64,000 bases of DNA from Winogradskyella aurantia. Lineage in GTDB: Bacteria; Bacteroidota; Bacteroidia; Flavobacteriales; Flavobacteriaceae. The DNA lies in contig NZ_NGJN01000002.1 in NCBI RefSeq assembly GCF_002266855.1, positions 186,001 through 250,000 on the forward strand, given 5' to 3'. Below, in pieces: positions 35,219 through 43,993 of the stretch (its first letter is position 1; each line of letters starts with the position of its first letter). The position numbers were made by a program, and so were the translations under genes. The notes under the pieces were generated by a model. That model was not told where the DNA came from. It made no database searches and saw only the letters and a program-made list of their open reading frames with translations.

Positions 35219-35476
35219 CAATTTTAGATGTTAAATTGATGTGAAGGTTTGTTGCGATATAACGCAGTGAAGGAAGCAAAAAGAATAGAACTGATATGGG
35301 TGTTGATAATGTCTATAAATAAAATAATGGCATAGGCAATAGCCCTCAAGGCAATAGGTAAATTTTAATTATATTTCGGTGTTTAATGGAATGAAATGGA
35401 CTGGTAACTCAATAGTGTTAGTGAATTAAACGTACAGAATAAAGCCAAATCCGCAAACAAAAAGCTTTCATATAGA
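35219..35476. other. Intergenic region upstream of the transglutaminase-like gene
   Basis: With the uvrA leader this makes a 339-base gap. Apart from the uvrA promoter I see AT-rich DNA with no convincing open frame, RNA gene or repeat. No clear -7 box for the plus-strand gene. Confidence 0.4.
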
Positions 35477-36112
35477 ATGAAATATTTAGAATCATCATAT
35501 TATTTAGATTATGACCACCCAACCATTCAAAGGTTGATTTTAGAATTTAAAAATGATTCTACAACTCAAAAGGAGAAAGCTATAGGGCTGTATACCAAGG
35601 TACGAGACCAATGGAAATATGACCCCTACCATATACATCTTTCAAAAGAAAATTACAAAGCTAGCAATATAGCCACAAGACCAACAGGAAATTGTGTTGA
35701 GAAATCTATACTATTAGTGGCCTGTTTTAGGGCTATGCAATTACCCTCTAGAATACATTTGGGCAAAGTAAAAAATCACCTTGCCGTAGAACGCTTGATT
35801 GAAAAGTTTGGTTCAAATGAATTAACACCCCATGGAATGGTCAGTGTTTACTTAAATGGAAAATGGCTCAAGATGTCCCCAGCATTTAATAAAACACTGT
35901 GCCAGAAGTTTAATGTAGCGCCTCTGGAATTTGATGGGGAAAACAATTCCTTTTTACAGCAATTCAATGAAGAGGGCAGTCTTTTTATGGAATACCTTGA
36001 AGATTATGGACATTTTGAGGATGTGCCATTAGAATTTATGAAGAGAAATATTAAAGAACATTATCCTCATATTTTTGACACTAATGAATCCATGACAGAA
36101 TTTAAATTGTAA
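35477..36112 (+). CDS. Transglutaminase-like cysteine protease-fold protein
   Basis: A 211-residue cytoplasmic protein with the transglutaminase core: Cys73 in 'TGNCVEKSILLVACFRA' followed by His119 in 'PHGMVSVYLNGKW'. The acid that completes the triad is not evident; the place after the His strand reads 'KMSPAFNK'. Such proteins include peptidases and amidases of unknown target. It lacks a signal peptide, unlike many surface members. It stands alone. Confidence 0.8.
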   Translation: MKYLESSYYLDYDHPTIQRLILEFKNDSTTQKEKAIGLYTKVRDQWKYDPYHIHLSKENYKASNIATRPTGNCVEKSILLVACFRAMQLPSRIHLGKVKNHLAVERLIEKFGSNELTPHGMVSVYLNGKWLKMSPAFNKTLCQKFNVAPLEFDGENNSFLQQFNEEGSLFMEYLEDYGHFEDVPLEFMKRNIKEHYPHIFDTNESMTEFKL

Positions 36113-36319
36113 TGAGTTGCAAGTTCAATGACCGTTCTTTGCAATGACCTGCTACAGATCTCTGTTAATTCCAGAAGATTTAATAAAGACATTACGGTAC
36201 TTCTAACTGCTTGCATTTAAAGTTGATTTAGTACCAATGATTGTATAAGTACAGTGTCAAGTGGATTTAGTTTATGAATTAGAAAGTTTTAATTTATTAA
36301 TGAAAAACAACAAGTATAA

Positions 36320-36339
36320 CAATATTTATCGTAATATTG
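36320..36339. promoter_or_regulatory. Putative ArsR operator
   Basis: CAATATT-TATCGT-AATATTG is a perfect 7+6+7 inverted repeat 23 bases before the arsR ATG. ArsR/SmtB repressors bind AT-rich 12-2-12-like imperfect palindromes that cover the promoter, and a -7-like TAATATTG overlaps the right arm. Autoregulation by arsenite is the likely mode. Confidence 0.55.
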
Positions 36340-36362
36340 CAATATACAAATAAAGTAATATT

Positions 36363-36695
36363 ATGGGATTAGCTAAAACGGAAATATTTACAGATCAACA
36401 AAATAAAATAGCGCTGTTTGCTAAAGTTTTTGGGCATCCTGCGCGAGTTTCAATTTTACAGCACCTGTTTAAGATAAATGCCTGTATTTGCGGTGACTTA
36501 GTCAATGAAATAGGGTTGGCTCAGCCCACAATCTCCCAGCATTTAAAGGAGCTAAAACATTTAGGGTTAATTAAGGGAAATGTTGAGGGTACGAGTGTTT
36601 GCTATTGCATTCATAAAGAAAATTGGACCGCCATGAAAACTGTTATGTCTGAATTTCTCAATCAGGACCTTAGTAATAATCAAGAATGCTGTTGA
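36363..36695 (+). CDS. arsR: ArsR-family arsenic-responsive repressor
   Basis: A 110-residue winged-helix repressor, first gene of the arsenic operon. The DNA-reading helix is 'LAQPTISQHLKELKHLGLI'. Metalloid-binding Cys candidates are abundant: Cys41 and Cys43 in 'NACICGDL', Cys80 and Cys82 in 'SVCYCIH', and a terminal Cys109-Cys110. The CxC just before the DNA-binding helix is close to the CVC site of E. coli R773 ArsR. Release from the operator at 36320-36339 upon As(III) binding would turn on the four genes. Confidence 0.9.
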   Translation: MGLAKTEIFTDQQNKIALFAKVFGHPARVSILQHLFKINACICGDLVNEIGLAQPTISQHLKELKHLGLIKGNVEGTSVCYCIHKENWTAMKTVMSEFLNQDLSNNQECC

Positions 36696-36740
36696 AAAAT
36701 TAAATTTTTTAAGCGTGTAACTGAAAAAAAATATACAATC

Positions 36741-37208
36741 GTGAAATTATCAGAATTTAAAAATAAGCTAAACCAATTAGAGATCATTAGATTTAAATTA
36801 CCTAATGGTACATTGGTACCCAATCATTTTCATGTCACGGAGGTTGGCAAAATCACCAAGCATTTTATAGACTGTGGTGGCACTGAAAGAAATGAAGAGG
36901 TTGCGAACTTTCAACTTTGGAACACCGATGATTACGATCATAGGCTGCATCCTGAAAAGCTAGTTCAAATCATAGAACTTTCAGAAAATATCTTGAAACT
37001 AGAAGATTTAGAAATTGAAGTAGAGTATCAGGGGGAGACCATTCAAAAATTTGGTCTTGATTTTGACGAAGAAAATTTCTTGCTTACTACAAGGCAAACG
37101 GATTGTTTAGCAAAAGACAAATGTGGTATTCCAGTTCAGAAACCAAAATTAAAATTAGTAGACTTGACCGAAGAACCTTGTTGTTCACCAGATGGAAATT
37201 GCTGCTAA
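36741..37208 (+). CDS. DUF6428 family protein of the arsenic operon
   Basis: A 155-residue protein recognisable as DUF6428 by its start ('FKNKLNQLEIIRFKLPNGTLVPNHFHVTEVG' region), a family that sits with arsR in Bacteroidota. No function is established. It is soluble. The C-terminus is Cys-rich: Cys131 in 'QTDCLAKDKCG' and a terminal 'EPCCSPDGNCC'. That tail could bind As(III) or another soft metal, as a chaperone for the exporter; this is inference. It has 45 bases to arsR and 22 to the next gene (counted from 37231). Confidence 0.75.
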   Translation: MKLSEFKNKLNQLEIIRFKLPNGTLVPNHFHVTEVGKITKHFIDCGGTERNEEVANFQLWNTDDYDHRLHPEKLVQIIELSENILKLEDLEIEVEYQGETIQKFGLDFDEENFLLTTRQTDCLAKDKCGIPVQKPKLKLVDLTEEPCCSPDGNCC

Positions 37209-37230
37209 AAATCATAGAACTTCCTTTAGA

Positions 37231-37854
37231 ATGACGTCAACCCTATTTTCCAAACTAGAAGATTCAATTTCAAAATTGGACCTACTTATTATTTCAGATG
37301 AACGCAAGACGATTTTACAACCACTAATTGATTTTATTCAGGCAAAAGTCTCTGCTGATAAAGAGGTCCGCCTAAATTTTATCTGTACGCACAATTCACG
37401 TAGAAGTCATTTGTCGCAAGTGTGGGCACAAACGCTAGCTCATTATTTTAATGTTGAAAATGTGATGTGCTATTCGGGGGGCACCGAAGCTACCGCACTT
37501 TTTCCTATGATTGCAGAAACGTTGAGGAATTCTGGATTTCAAGTCCAAAAATTATCAGAAGAGAATAATCCTATCTACGCAATTAAATATGCGAATAATG
37601 AACATCCTATTATTGCGTTTTCTAAAAAATTGGATAATGATTTTAATCCAAAGTCTGGATTTGCGGCCATTATGACTTGCGATTCAGCCAATGAGGCTTG
37701 TCCATTTGTTCCAGGGGCAGAAATCCGAATCCCTATGACGTTTGAAGATCCAAAAGTTTTTGACAATACACCACAACAAACAGAAAAATACGAGGAGCGG
37801 AGCCTGCAGATTGCAATTGAACTGAAGTATGTTTTCTCACAAATCAATTCTTGA
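37231..37854 (+). CDS. arsC: Low-molecular-weight phosphatase-type arsenate reductase
   Basis: A protein-tyrosine-phosphatase-fold protein of about 207 residues, longer than the 135-residue ArsC of Staphylococcus. The P-loop CX5R reads 'CTHNSRR' in 'FICTHNSRRSHLSQ' and additional Cys residues lie in 'IMTCDSANEACPFVPG', which would provide the resolving thiols. This resembles the larger Bacteroidota form found between arsR and acr3. It reduces arsenate to arsenite for export. I take the ATG at 37231; an ATG at 37192 would overlap the DUF6428 end by 17 bases and add residues unlike the family. Confidence 0.85.
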   Translation: MTSTLFSKLEDSISKLDLLIISDERKTILQPLIDFIQAKVSADKEVRLNFICTHNSRRSHLSQVWAQTLAHYFNVENVMCYSGGTEATALFPMIAETLRNSGFQVQKLSEENNPIYAIKYANNEHPIIAFSKKLDNDFNPKSGFAAIMTCDSANEACPFVPGAEIRIPMTFEDPKVFDNTPQQTEKYEERSLQIAIELKYVFSQINS

Positions 37855-37857
37855 AAC

Positions 37858-38895
37858 ATGGCAACAAAAAAATTGAGTTTTCTAGATCGAAATCTTACGT
37901 TGTGGATATTTGTGGCAATGGCTTTTGGCGTTGGATTAGGGTATTTTATCCCAACGTTTCCAAACATCATAAACTCATTAAGTAGTGGTACTACTAATAT
38001 TCCAATCGCTGTAGGTCTAATAGTGATGATGTATCCACCTTTAGCAAAGGTGAATTATGCACTGTTACCCAAAGTTTTCAGAAATACAAAAATTTTAACA
38101 ATCTCCCTTGTTCTAAATTGGATTATTGGCCCTGTTTTAATGTTTGTGTTGGCTATCACGTTTTTACGCGATTACCCTGAATATATGGTTGGACTTATAT
38201 TAATAGGTCTGGCGCGCTGCATCGCTATGGTTTTGGTTTGGAATGACCTGGCTGAAGGTAGCAGCGAATATGGGGCCGGCTTGGTAGCCTTAAATAGTAT
38301 TTTTCAAGTGTTTGCATATAGTTTTTATGCTTGGATTTTTATAACCGTTTTACCTCCCTATTTTGGATTTGAGGGTGCTATTGTAGATATTTCAATAGGA
38401 ACCATAGCAGAGAGTGTCGCTATTTATTTAGGCATTCCGTTTGTACTTGGTCTATTGAGTAGACTTATTTTGGTAAAACTAAAAGGGGAAGCGTGGTACA
38501 CCAAGAAATTTATTCCAACTATTTCGCCAATGACTTTAATTGCACTGCTATTTACAATTATAATTATGTTTTCACTCAAAGGGGAACTCATCGTTGAAAT
38601 TCCGTTAGATGTAGTAATTATTGCTTTGCCTTTACTTATTTATTTTACCCTCATGTTCATTATCGGTTTTTTTGTTTCCAAATCCATTGGAGCATCTTAC
38701 GATAAGACAGCATCAGTAGCTTTTACAGCAGCAGGAAATAATTTTGAATTAGCAATTGCGGTGGCGATAGCCGTGTTTGGTCTGAACTCAGGACAAGCAT
38801 TTGCAGGGGTTGTTGGTCCTTTGGTAGAGGTCCCTGCCTTGATTTTATTAGTTAGGGTTTCGTTTTGGTTACGAAAGAAATATTACAGTGCGTAG
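37858..38895 (+). CDS. acr3: ACR3-family arsenite efflux transporter
   Basis: A 345-residue inner-membrane arsenite exporter with ten helices. Family residues are Cys121 in '[12 protein letters not shown]' (the essential Cys of Acr3) and Glu297 in '[10 protein letters not shown]', together with '[13 protein letters not shown]' in the last helix. Last gene of the operon, three bases after the reductase. Together arsR, DUF6428, reductase and Acr3 turn arsenate into arsenite and pump it out. Confidence 0.95.
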   Translation: MATKKLSFLDRNLTLWIFVAMAFGVGLGYFIPTFPNIINSLSSGTTNIPIAVGLIVMMYPPLAKVNYALLPKVFRNTKILTISLVLNWIIGPVLMFVLAITFLRDYPEYMVGLILIGLARCIAMVLVWNDLAEGSSEYGAGLVALNSIFQVFAYSFYAWIFITVLPPYFGFEGAIVDISIGTIAESVAIYLGIPFVLGLLSRLILVKLKGEAWYTKKFIPTISPMTLIALLFTIIIMFSLKGELIVEIPLDVVIIALPLLIYFTLMFIIGFFVSKSIGASYDKTASVAFTAAGNNFELAIAVAIAVFGLNSGQAFAGVVGPLVEVPALILLVRVSFWLRKKYYSA

Positions 38896-38967
38896 GTGTG
38901 TAAGGTCTTTTGTTTTTACCCTTATGTACTTTCCGAAGGTTTTAATATAGTTCGAATTCTGAAGTAG

Positions 38968-39705
38968 CTATTGGCTTAGGCTCAAGCCCTTTATATCTTG
39001 TAATTCTATCCCCAGAAAGAATAATTTATGAAATGTGGGTAAAGCTGCGCCGCTTTCGGTGGTAATCCATTGCTCCCAAGAGGCTTCCAAACCACCAATG
39101 GGTATGATTTTTACCCACATTTGAAAACTTTTAGGCTTGCCATTATCGTCCAAATGCCAAAGATAGGAATCACCAGGTGTTGTTCCGCCTGAGGCATAAG
39201 TTATTAATAAAGCGTTCTTACCGTTTTCTGTGGTGACCAACTTCCGTACTGTACCTGGGTCAAAGACTTTGTAAGGGGCGACCAACCAAAAGGAATCGTT
39301 ATTGAAGTAGTTGATTGCTTGTTCTATATAACCTTGCTTTTCAATACCATTATACTCTTGCTCAGCCACAAAGACCTGTGAATTATCTTTGTTTTTTAAA
39401 TCAAGGAGCACTTTAAAATTTTTCCAAGTCACCTCACATTTTCCATCCGTTTTATACCATTTATAACTGTGTTGCCCTTTAAACGTCCACTCTAAGTAAT
39501 CTGTATTTAGGTAAGCGTCGTTGTTTAAAGCCTCTAACATTGTTTGTGCTAATGCATTGGCCTTAGGACCTTGTTGTCCTTCAGGTAAATCTTCATTGTA
39601 TTTAAAATATAGAAATCCGAAAAAGAGAAGTGAGGGCAGGGTAAGGAAGATAATCAGTCCTACAATAATTTTTAAGATGCGTTTGAATGGTATTGATTTT
39701 GCCAC
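38968..39705 (-). CDS. Conserved membrane-anchored protein of unknown function
   Basis: I do not recognise the family. The 245 residues start with one membrane helix (about 11-32), leaving an outer domain of about 210 residues rich in Trp, Tyr and Gly that appears all-beta ('GQHSYKWYKTDGKCEVTWKN', 'WLVAPYKVFDPGTVRKLV'). It resembles outer-membrane-lipid-binding (LolA-like) barrels in pattern only. It lies 13 bases after the ATP-grasp gene and is probably the last gene of the tricorn-like protease operon. Confidence 0.55.
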   Translation of the reverse strand: MAKSIPFKRILKIIVGLIIFLTLPSLLFFGFLYFKYNEDLPEGQQGPKANALAQTMLEALNNDAYLNTDYLEWTFKGQHSYKWYKTDGKCEVTWKNFKVLLDLKNKDNSQVFVAEQEYNGIEKQGYIEQAINYFNNDSFWLVAPYKVFDPGTVRKLVTTENGKNALLITYASGGTTPGDSYLWHLDDNGKPKSFQMWVKIIPIGGLEASWEQWITTESGAALPTFHKLFFLGIELQDIKGLSLSQ

Positions 39706-39718
39706 GGTATTTCAAATT

Positions 39719-40627
39719 TTATGAGCGTATTGCATTTAGTTTTTCTTTTATGATTTTAGCCAATACCATAGCAGCATTAGGAAAATTTCTAAACCACAAT
39801 TCGGGTTCAATAAGTTCTAATTCAGATACAGCTAATAAATCATTATTATCGTAAAATATATCGACTCGAGCATAAATGGGTAATTCCGGACATGCTTTTG
39901 CCGCATTTTCTGCAAATTCAATTTCCTGTGAACTTGGGCTATAATCGTGAACAGTGCCTCCAAAATCATCCTGAACTCTAAAATCGCCTGGTTTGGCTTT
40001 CTTTAAGACAGCATGGCTAAACAACCCATTAAATACCATCATGGAAATCTCGCCTTGGCTAACTATATTATGTTGAAAAGGCTGCAGCATCATGGATTCG
40101 TTTGTAAGAAGCGTTTCAAAAATAGCCTCATGGTCTTCAATAGTTTCTGAATTCAGTAAATAGGTATGCCGACCCGCTCCAGATATACAAGGTTTAAGCA
40201 CGGTTTCTGTCCATCCTAATTGTTCATGCAGCCTTCTCAGTGAAATCAAGGCCCCCTGTTTTATATACTTGGTCTCTGGTATAGGAATACCTTTTTCAGC
40301 TAAATCTTGCAAATAAAGTTTATCGAGGTTCCAACGGATTAATGCTTCTGAATTTATAAGCTGCGTAACTTTTGAAACTTGGTTTAACCATTTCGAAAAC
40401 ACATCGAAACGGTCAAAATAATCCCAAGTGGTCCTAAAAACGATACATTGTGTTGTTGACCAATCGAAACTCGGGTGGTCCCAAGCCAGGCGGTCAACGG
40501 CTAGGCCTAGTGACTTCAATGCTTGAACTAAAAGTTGGTCTTCATAAAAGACATTATGTTTATAGGCGTCACTAGAATCTTTCAGGTATCTGTTATCGGT
40601 TAGAACAATACAATCAAAGTTAGGCAT
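39719..40627 (-). CDS. ATP-grasp ligase (RimK/glutathione-synthase fold)
   Basis: A 302-residue cytoplasmic protein. The N-terminal part ('DCIVLTDNRYL' and 'IVFRTTWDYFDRFDVFSKWL') is the pre-ATP-grasp domain of the YheCD/RimK-like group, and the core ('WTETVLKPCISGAGRHTYLL', then 'LMLQPFQHNIVSQGEISMMVFNG' region, 'ARVDIFYD') holds ATP and Mg residues. Such enzymes join a carboxylate to an amine, making peptides or modified natural products; the product here is unknown. It starts three bases after the stop of the tricorn-like protease, so the pair is co-translated. Confidence 0.82.
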   Translation of the reverse strand: MPNFDCIVLTDNRYLKDSSDAYKHNVFYEDQLLVQALKSLGLAVDRLAWDHPSFDWSTTQCIVFRTTWDYFDRFDVFSKWLNQVSKVTQLINSEALIRWNLDKLYLQDLAEKGIPIPETKYIKQGALISLRRLHEQLGWTETVLKPCISGAGRHTYLLNSETIEDHEAIFETLLTNESMMLQPFQHNIVSQGEISMMVFNGLFSHAVLKKAKPGDFRVQDDFGGTVHDYSPSSQEIEFAENAAKACPELPIYARVDIFYDNNDLLAVSELELIEPELWFRNFPNAAMVLAKIIKEKLNAIRS

Positions 40628-40630
40628 GTT

Positions 40631-43600
40631 CTAATTGTCACTTTTGTAGCCTTCAGGACGTTTCCACCGAATTGGTGGAGCCGGTTCTGGCTTCAATTTA
40701 AATTCATTGACCTTTAATAATTTCATAGCTTCTTCTACCGCACGTTCTAACTGCGGATCATTGCCCTTAGACGTTTCCTTTGGGTGTTGAATCACTTCAA
40801 TGTCAGGGGCCACACCTTCGCCTTCAACAGCCCATTCGCCATTAACATCAAAGAAACCTCCTCGTGGAGCTACCATTCTACCGCCATCGATAAAACGAGG
40901 CGTATCCCAAGTTCCTACAAGACCTCCCCAAGTTCTTGTGCCAACGAGAGGACCAATAGCTTTCTTTTTAAACATGTAGGGTAAGAGGTCACCACCAGAC
41001 CCGGCACGTTCATTGATTATCATCACTTTTGGACCCCATATACCAGCCATAGGCGTGGTCCAAGGACGGTTGTCATTGGCCTTACTATTGAAATAACCAA
41101 ATAGTTCGCGAGACATGATATCAATCATGTAGTCGGCAGCTGATCCGCCGCCATTATTCCGCTCGTCTATTATAGCTCCCTTTTTATCTTGTTGGGAAAA
41201 GTAATAACGGTTAAAGGCAGAGAATCCACCGTTACCAGTATTGGGTACATAGACATAGGCCAATTTTCCATTTGATAGTTTATCAACCTTTCGTCTATTG
41301 CCTTCAATCCAATCTATAGTTCTAAGTCCACGTTCGCTGGATACAGGTTTTACGGTTATTGTTCTGGCGCCATCCATGGATGGTTTAGAATTTACTGTTA
41401 TTGAAATCTCACGTCCGGCAGTCTGTTCTAGGAGCTTGTAAGGATTTACATCGGCATTTAGGGTAATTCCATTAATGGCTAAAAGATAATCTCCTACATT
41501 GACATTAATTCCTGGTTTTGCCAATGGTGCATCAATATTTGGATTCCAACGCTCGCCATTGTAAATCTTGGAAATTCTATAACTATTTTTTGAAACATCA
41601 AAATCACAACCTAAAAGACCAACCGGTACATTGTCTAAATTTGGAAAATCTCCACCACTCACGTAGGAATGACCAATAGCTACCTCACCACTCATAATGT
41701 CTACGACATAGTTTAAATCTGTGCGATGCCTAACATGGTCAACCCAAGGTGAATACCATTCATAGATATCGTCCCATGGGGCACCGTGTACATTATCTAC
41801 GTAAAGGAAATCGCGCATATAGCGCCATCCCTCCTTAAATATTTGATGTGCCTCCGCTTTTGGGTCTAGCTTTATTTTAAAGTCAATCTTAAGGTTGTCT
41901 TTTCCGGGTTTTGGTGGGGTACTAGTATCGGTAAGGACCCAATTTCCATTTTGGGAAAGCAAAATAGATTTTCTGTCTTCAGAGGCTACCATTCCAGACA
42001 CACCAGTGGCGAAATCTGTTGCTTTTTCCTTTTCTACGTCATAGGAATGTACTTTTAAACCGCGCTCATTGGGGATGGATTCAGCAATAAAGACTTTATT
42101 TTTAGGACCTTTTAATAAGGCCACGTAATTTCTAGGTGGTAATTGAAGTGCAACAGCCCGGTCCATAATTCCTGTTTCATCAATAGTTACCGTAATTTCT
42201 TTGGAGGTGTCTTTATCTTTTTTCGTGTCAGTATTATCACCATTATCATCGCTGTCTTTAGATTCAACCTTAGCCATTTCATTTTGAGGGAGGTTAGGTG
42301 CTTGACCGTCTGCACTTAGAATGATGGCATATAAGCCTCTTTCTATCCTTGAACCGGGATCATACGAGCTCATATCCAACCAGCCCGATTGAAGTCCATA
42401 ATTGGTGCTGGCTAATGTATAAAGATATTTACCCGAGGCATCCCAAACAGGGGTTATAGCATCAGCTAAGGGATCTGTAAGTTGTACTATTTTGCCTGAG
42501 TCAATGTTGTATGCAAAAATGGCTTTAAAATGACTATCCTGTTGTTTGGAATAGGCAATCCATTTGCTATCTGGGGACCAGATCGGATTCATAGCACGAT
42601 TTGGATGTGCATATCGGTCTGTATCAACAACTTTTGTCTTTTTCGTATCTAAATCTACGATCCAAATATTGTAGTGCGTGTCAGTGTAAGCGATGTATTT
42701 ACCGTCTGGTGACCAATCAGGTTGAAAATAAAATGTTGGATTCGGTAGTGTAATAGCTTCCGTATTGGAACCGTCTTGATTCGCTAGTATCAATTGGTAT
42801 TCCCCACTTTTATCAGAAAACCAAGCGACCTTATCACCTTTTGGTGACCAAATAGGATTACGATCTGCCACACCGGGAGAGTTGGTGAGGTTCATCCAAG
42901 TTCCGTTCTCCTTGGGAGCTGTAAAAATTTCACCGCGATATTCAAAAATAGCACGTTTACCTTGAGGCGATAGATTAGGATTAGATAAATTTCTTGCGGA
43001 CACGTTATCCCACTTTGTGCGGTAGAAATTAAGATCGGCGTTAACGTCAATAGTTAACTGTTTGGTTTCACCATTATTCGGATTATAAATACGAAGATAT
43101 CCACCTTGTTCATAGATGATTTTATCTTCACTGGCGTCAAGGCTTTTTACATCAAATTTCTTATGAAAGGTAATTTGCTTTTCTTCCTTGGTCGCAGGGT
43201 TAAAGGACCAGATATTCATGGTATAATCGCGTTCTGACATGAAATAGACGATTCCATTTAACCAAACAGGATCAAGATGACGTTCCTTAGTGGGTTGTGA
43301 GGTTCGGATTAATTCCTTGGTTTTTAAATTTACGACCCATATTGGCATAGCCTGACCACCTCGGTAATTACGCCATTCGGCATCCCAACCTGTAATAGGT
43401 GTGTAAGCGATATGCTTTCCGTCCTCGGAAATTTCTCCATAAGCAGCACGTGGTATATCTAGTGGTTCGGGTAAACCGCCATTCAGACCTATGGTGAAAA
43501 ATTTGCTGGTCATGGTTGGTTGGCCGTTTCTACTCGAATTAAATAGAACTTTTCCATCCGGAGTCCAACCTTGCACAAAATCACCACTTGGATGATAGGT

Positions 43601-43897
43601 GAGGCGTTTAGGCTCACCACCTTGAGATGGAATCACAAAAACATCGGTATTTCCATCATATTGTGCTGTAAAGGCGATATAATCTCCATTGGGGGAGAAA
43701 TGCGGGCTAGACTCATAGCCTTCGTCACTTGTAAGTCTTGCCGCAGCCCCACCATTGGATGAAACCTTCCATAGATCATTGGCATAAACAAAGACCACAT
43801 CATTGCCGTGCATAGTTGGTTGTCTGAGTAATTGTGTGCCTTGAGTATAACCAACTAAGGTCATTAGAAGCATCAGAGAAGTAATTACATATTTCAT
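40631..43897 (-). CDS. Tricorn-like S41 protease with beta-propeller and PDZ domains
   Basis: A 1088-residue exported protein: signal peptide (1-18), two groups of PD40/WD-like propeller blades (about 25-560, with 'WSPDGKYIAY' type repeats), an Asp/Lys-rich linker around residue 555, a tricorn core domain, a PDZ domain (about 750-850) and the C-terminal S41 peptidase. The nucleophile is Ser967 in 'NERAGSGGD'. Thermoplasma tricorn trims oligopeptides from the proteasome; bacterial members are exported peptidases. It heads the operon with the ATP-grasp enzyme. Confidence 0.9.
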   Translation of the reverse strand: MKYVITSLMLLMTLVGYTQGTQLLRQPTMHGNDVVFVYANDLWKVSSNGGAAARLTSDEGYESSPHFSPNGDYIAFTAQYDGNTDVFVIPSQGGEPKRLTYHPSGDFVQGWTPDGKVLFNSSRNGQPTMTSKFFTIGLNGGLPEPLDIPRAAYGEISEDGKHIAYTPITGWDAEWRNYRGGQAMPIWVVNLKTKELIRTSQPTKERHLDPVWLNGIVYFMSERDYTMNIWSFNPATKEEKQITFHKKFDVKSLDASEDKIIYEQGGYLRIYNPNNGETKQLTIDVNADLNFYRTKWDNVSARNLSNPNLSPQGKRAIFEYRGEIFTAPKENGTWMNLTNSPGVADRNPIWSPKGDKVAWFSDKSGEYQLILANQDGSNTEAITLPNPTFYFQPDWSPDGKYIAYTDTHYNIWIVDLDTKKTKVVDTDRYAHPNRAMNPIWSPDSKWIAYSKQQDSHFKAIFAYNIDSGKIVQLTDPLADAITPVWDASGKYLYTLASTNYGLQSGWLDMSSYDPGSRIERGLYAIILSADGQAPNLPQNEMAKVESKDSDDNGDNTDTKKDKDTSKEITVTIDETGIMDRAVALQLPPRNYVALLKGPKNKVFIAESIPNERGLKVHSYDVEKEKATDFATGVSGMVASEDRKSILLSQNGNWVLTDTSTPPKPGKDNLKIDFKIKLDPKAEAHQIFKEGWRYMRDFLYVDNVHGAPWDDIYEWYSPWVDHVRHRTDLNYVVDIMSGEVAIGHSYVSGGDFPNLDNVPVGLLGCDFDVSKNSYRISKIYNGERWNPNIDAPLAKPGINVNVGDYLLAINGITLNADVNPYKLLEQTAGREISITVNSKPSMDGARTITVKPVSSERGLRTIDWIEGNRRKVDKLSNGKLAYVYVPNTGNGGFSAFNRYYFSQQDKKGAIIDERNNGGGSAADYMIDIMSRELFGYFNSKANDNRPWTTPMAGIWGPKVMIINERAGSGGDLLPYMFKKKAIGPLVGTRTWGGLVGTWDTPRFIDGGRMVAPRGGFFDVNGEWAVEGEGVAPDIEVIQHPKETSKGNDPQLERAVEEAMKLLKVNEFKLKPEPAPPIRWKRPEGYKSDN

Positions 43898-43993
43898 TTT
43901 CGATTAGTTTTAGAATAAGGTTAAGACAACTGAATGGGTAGGTTTAAAGATACAATTTAGACGATTGAGATGCTCTAAAAAGTTGTTAAAACC

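Noticed and set aside
38949..38963. A tRNA T-loop-like GTTCGAATTC sequence
   Set aside because: No acceptor stem, D-arm or anticodon arm can be drawn around it, and it lies just after the acr3 gene in AT-rich DNA.
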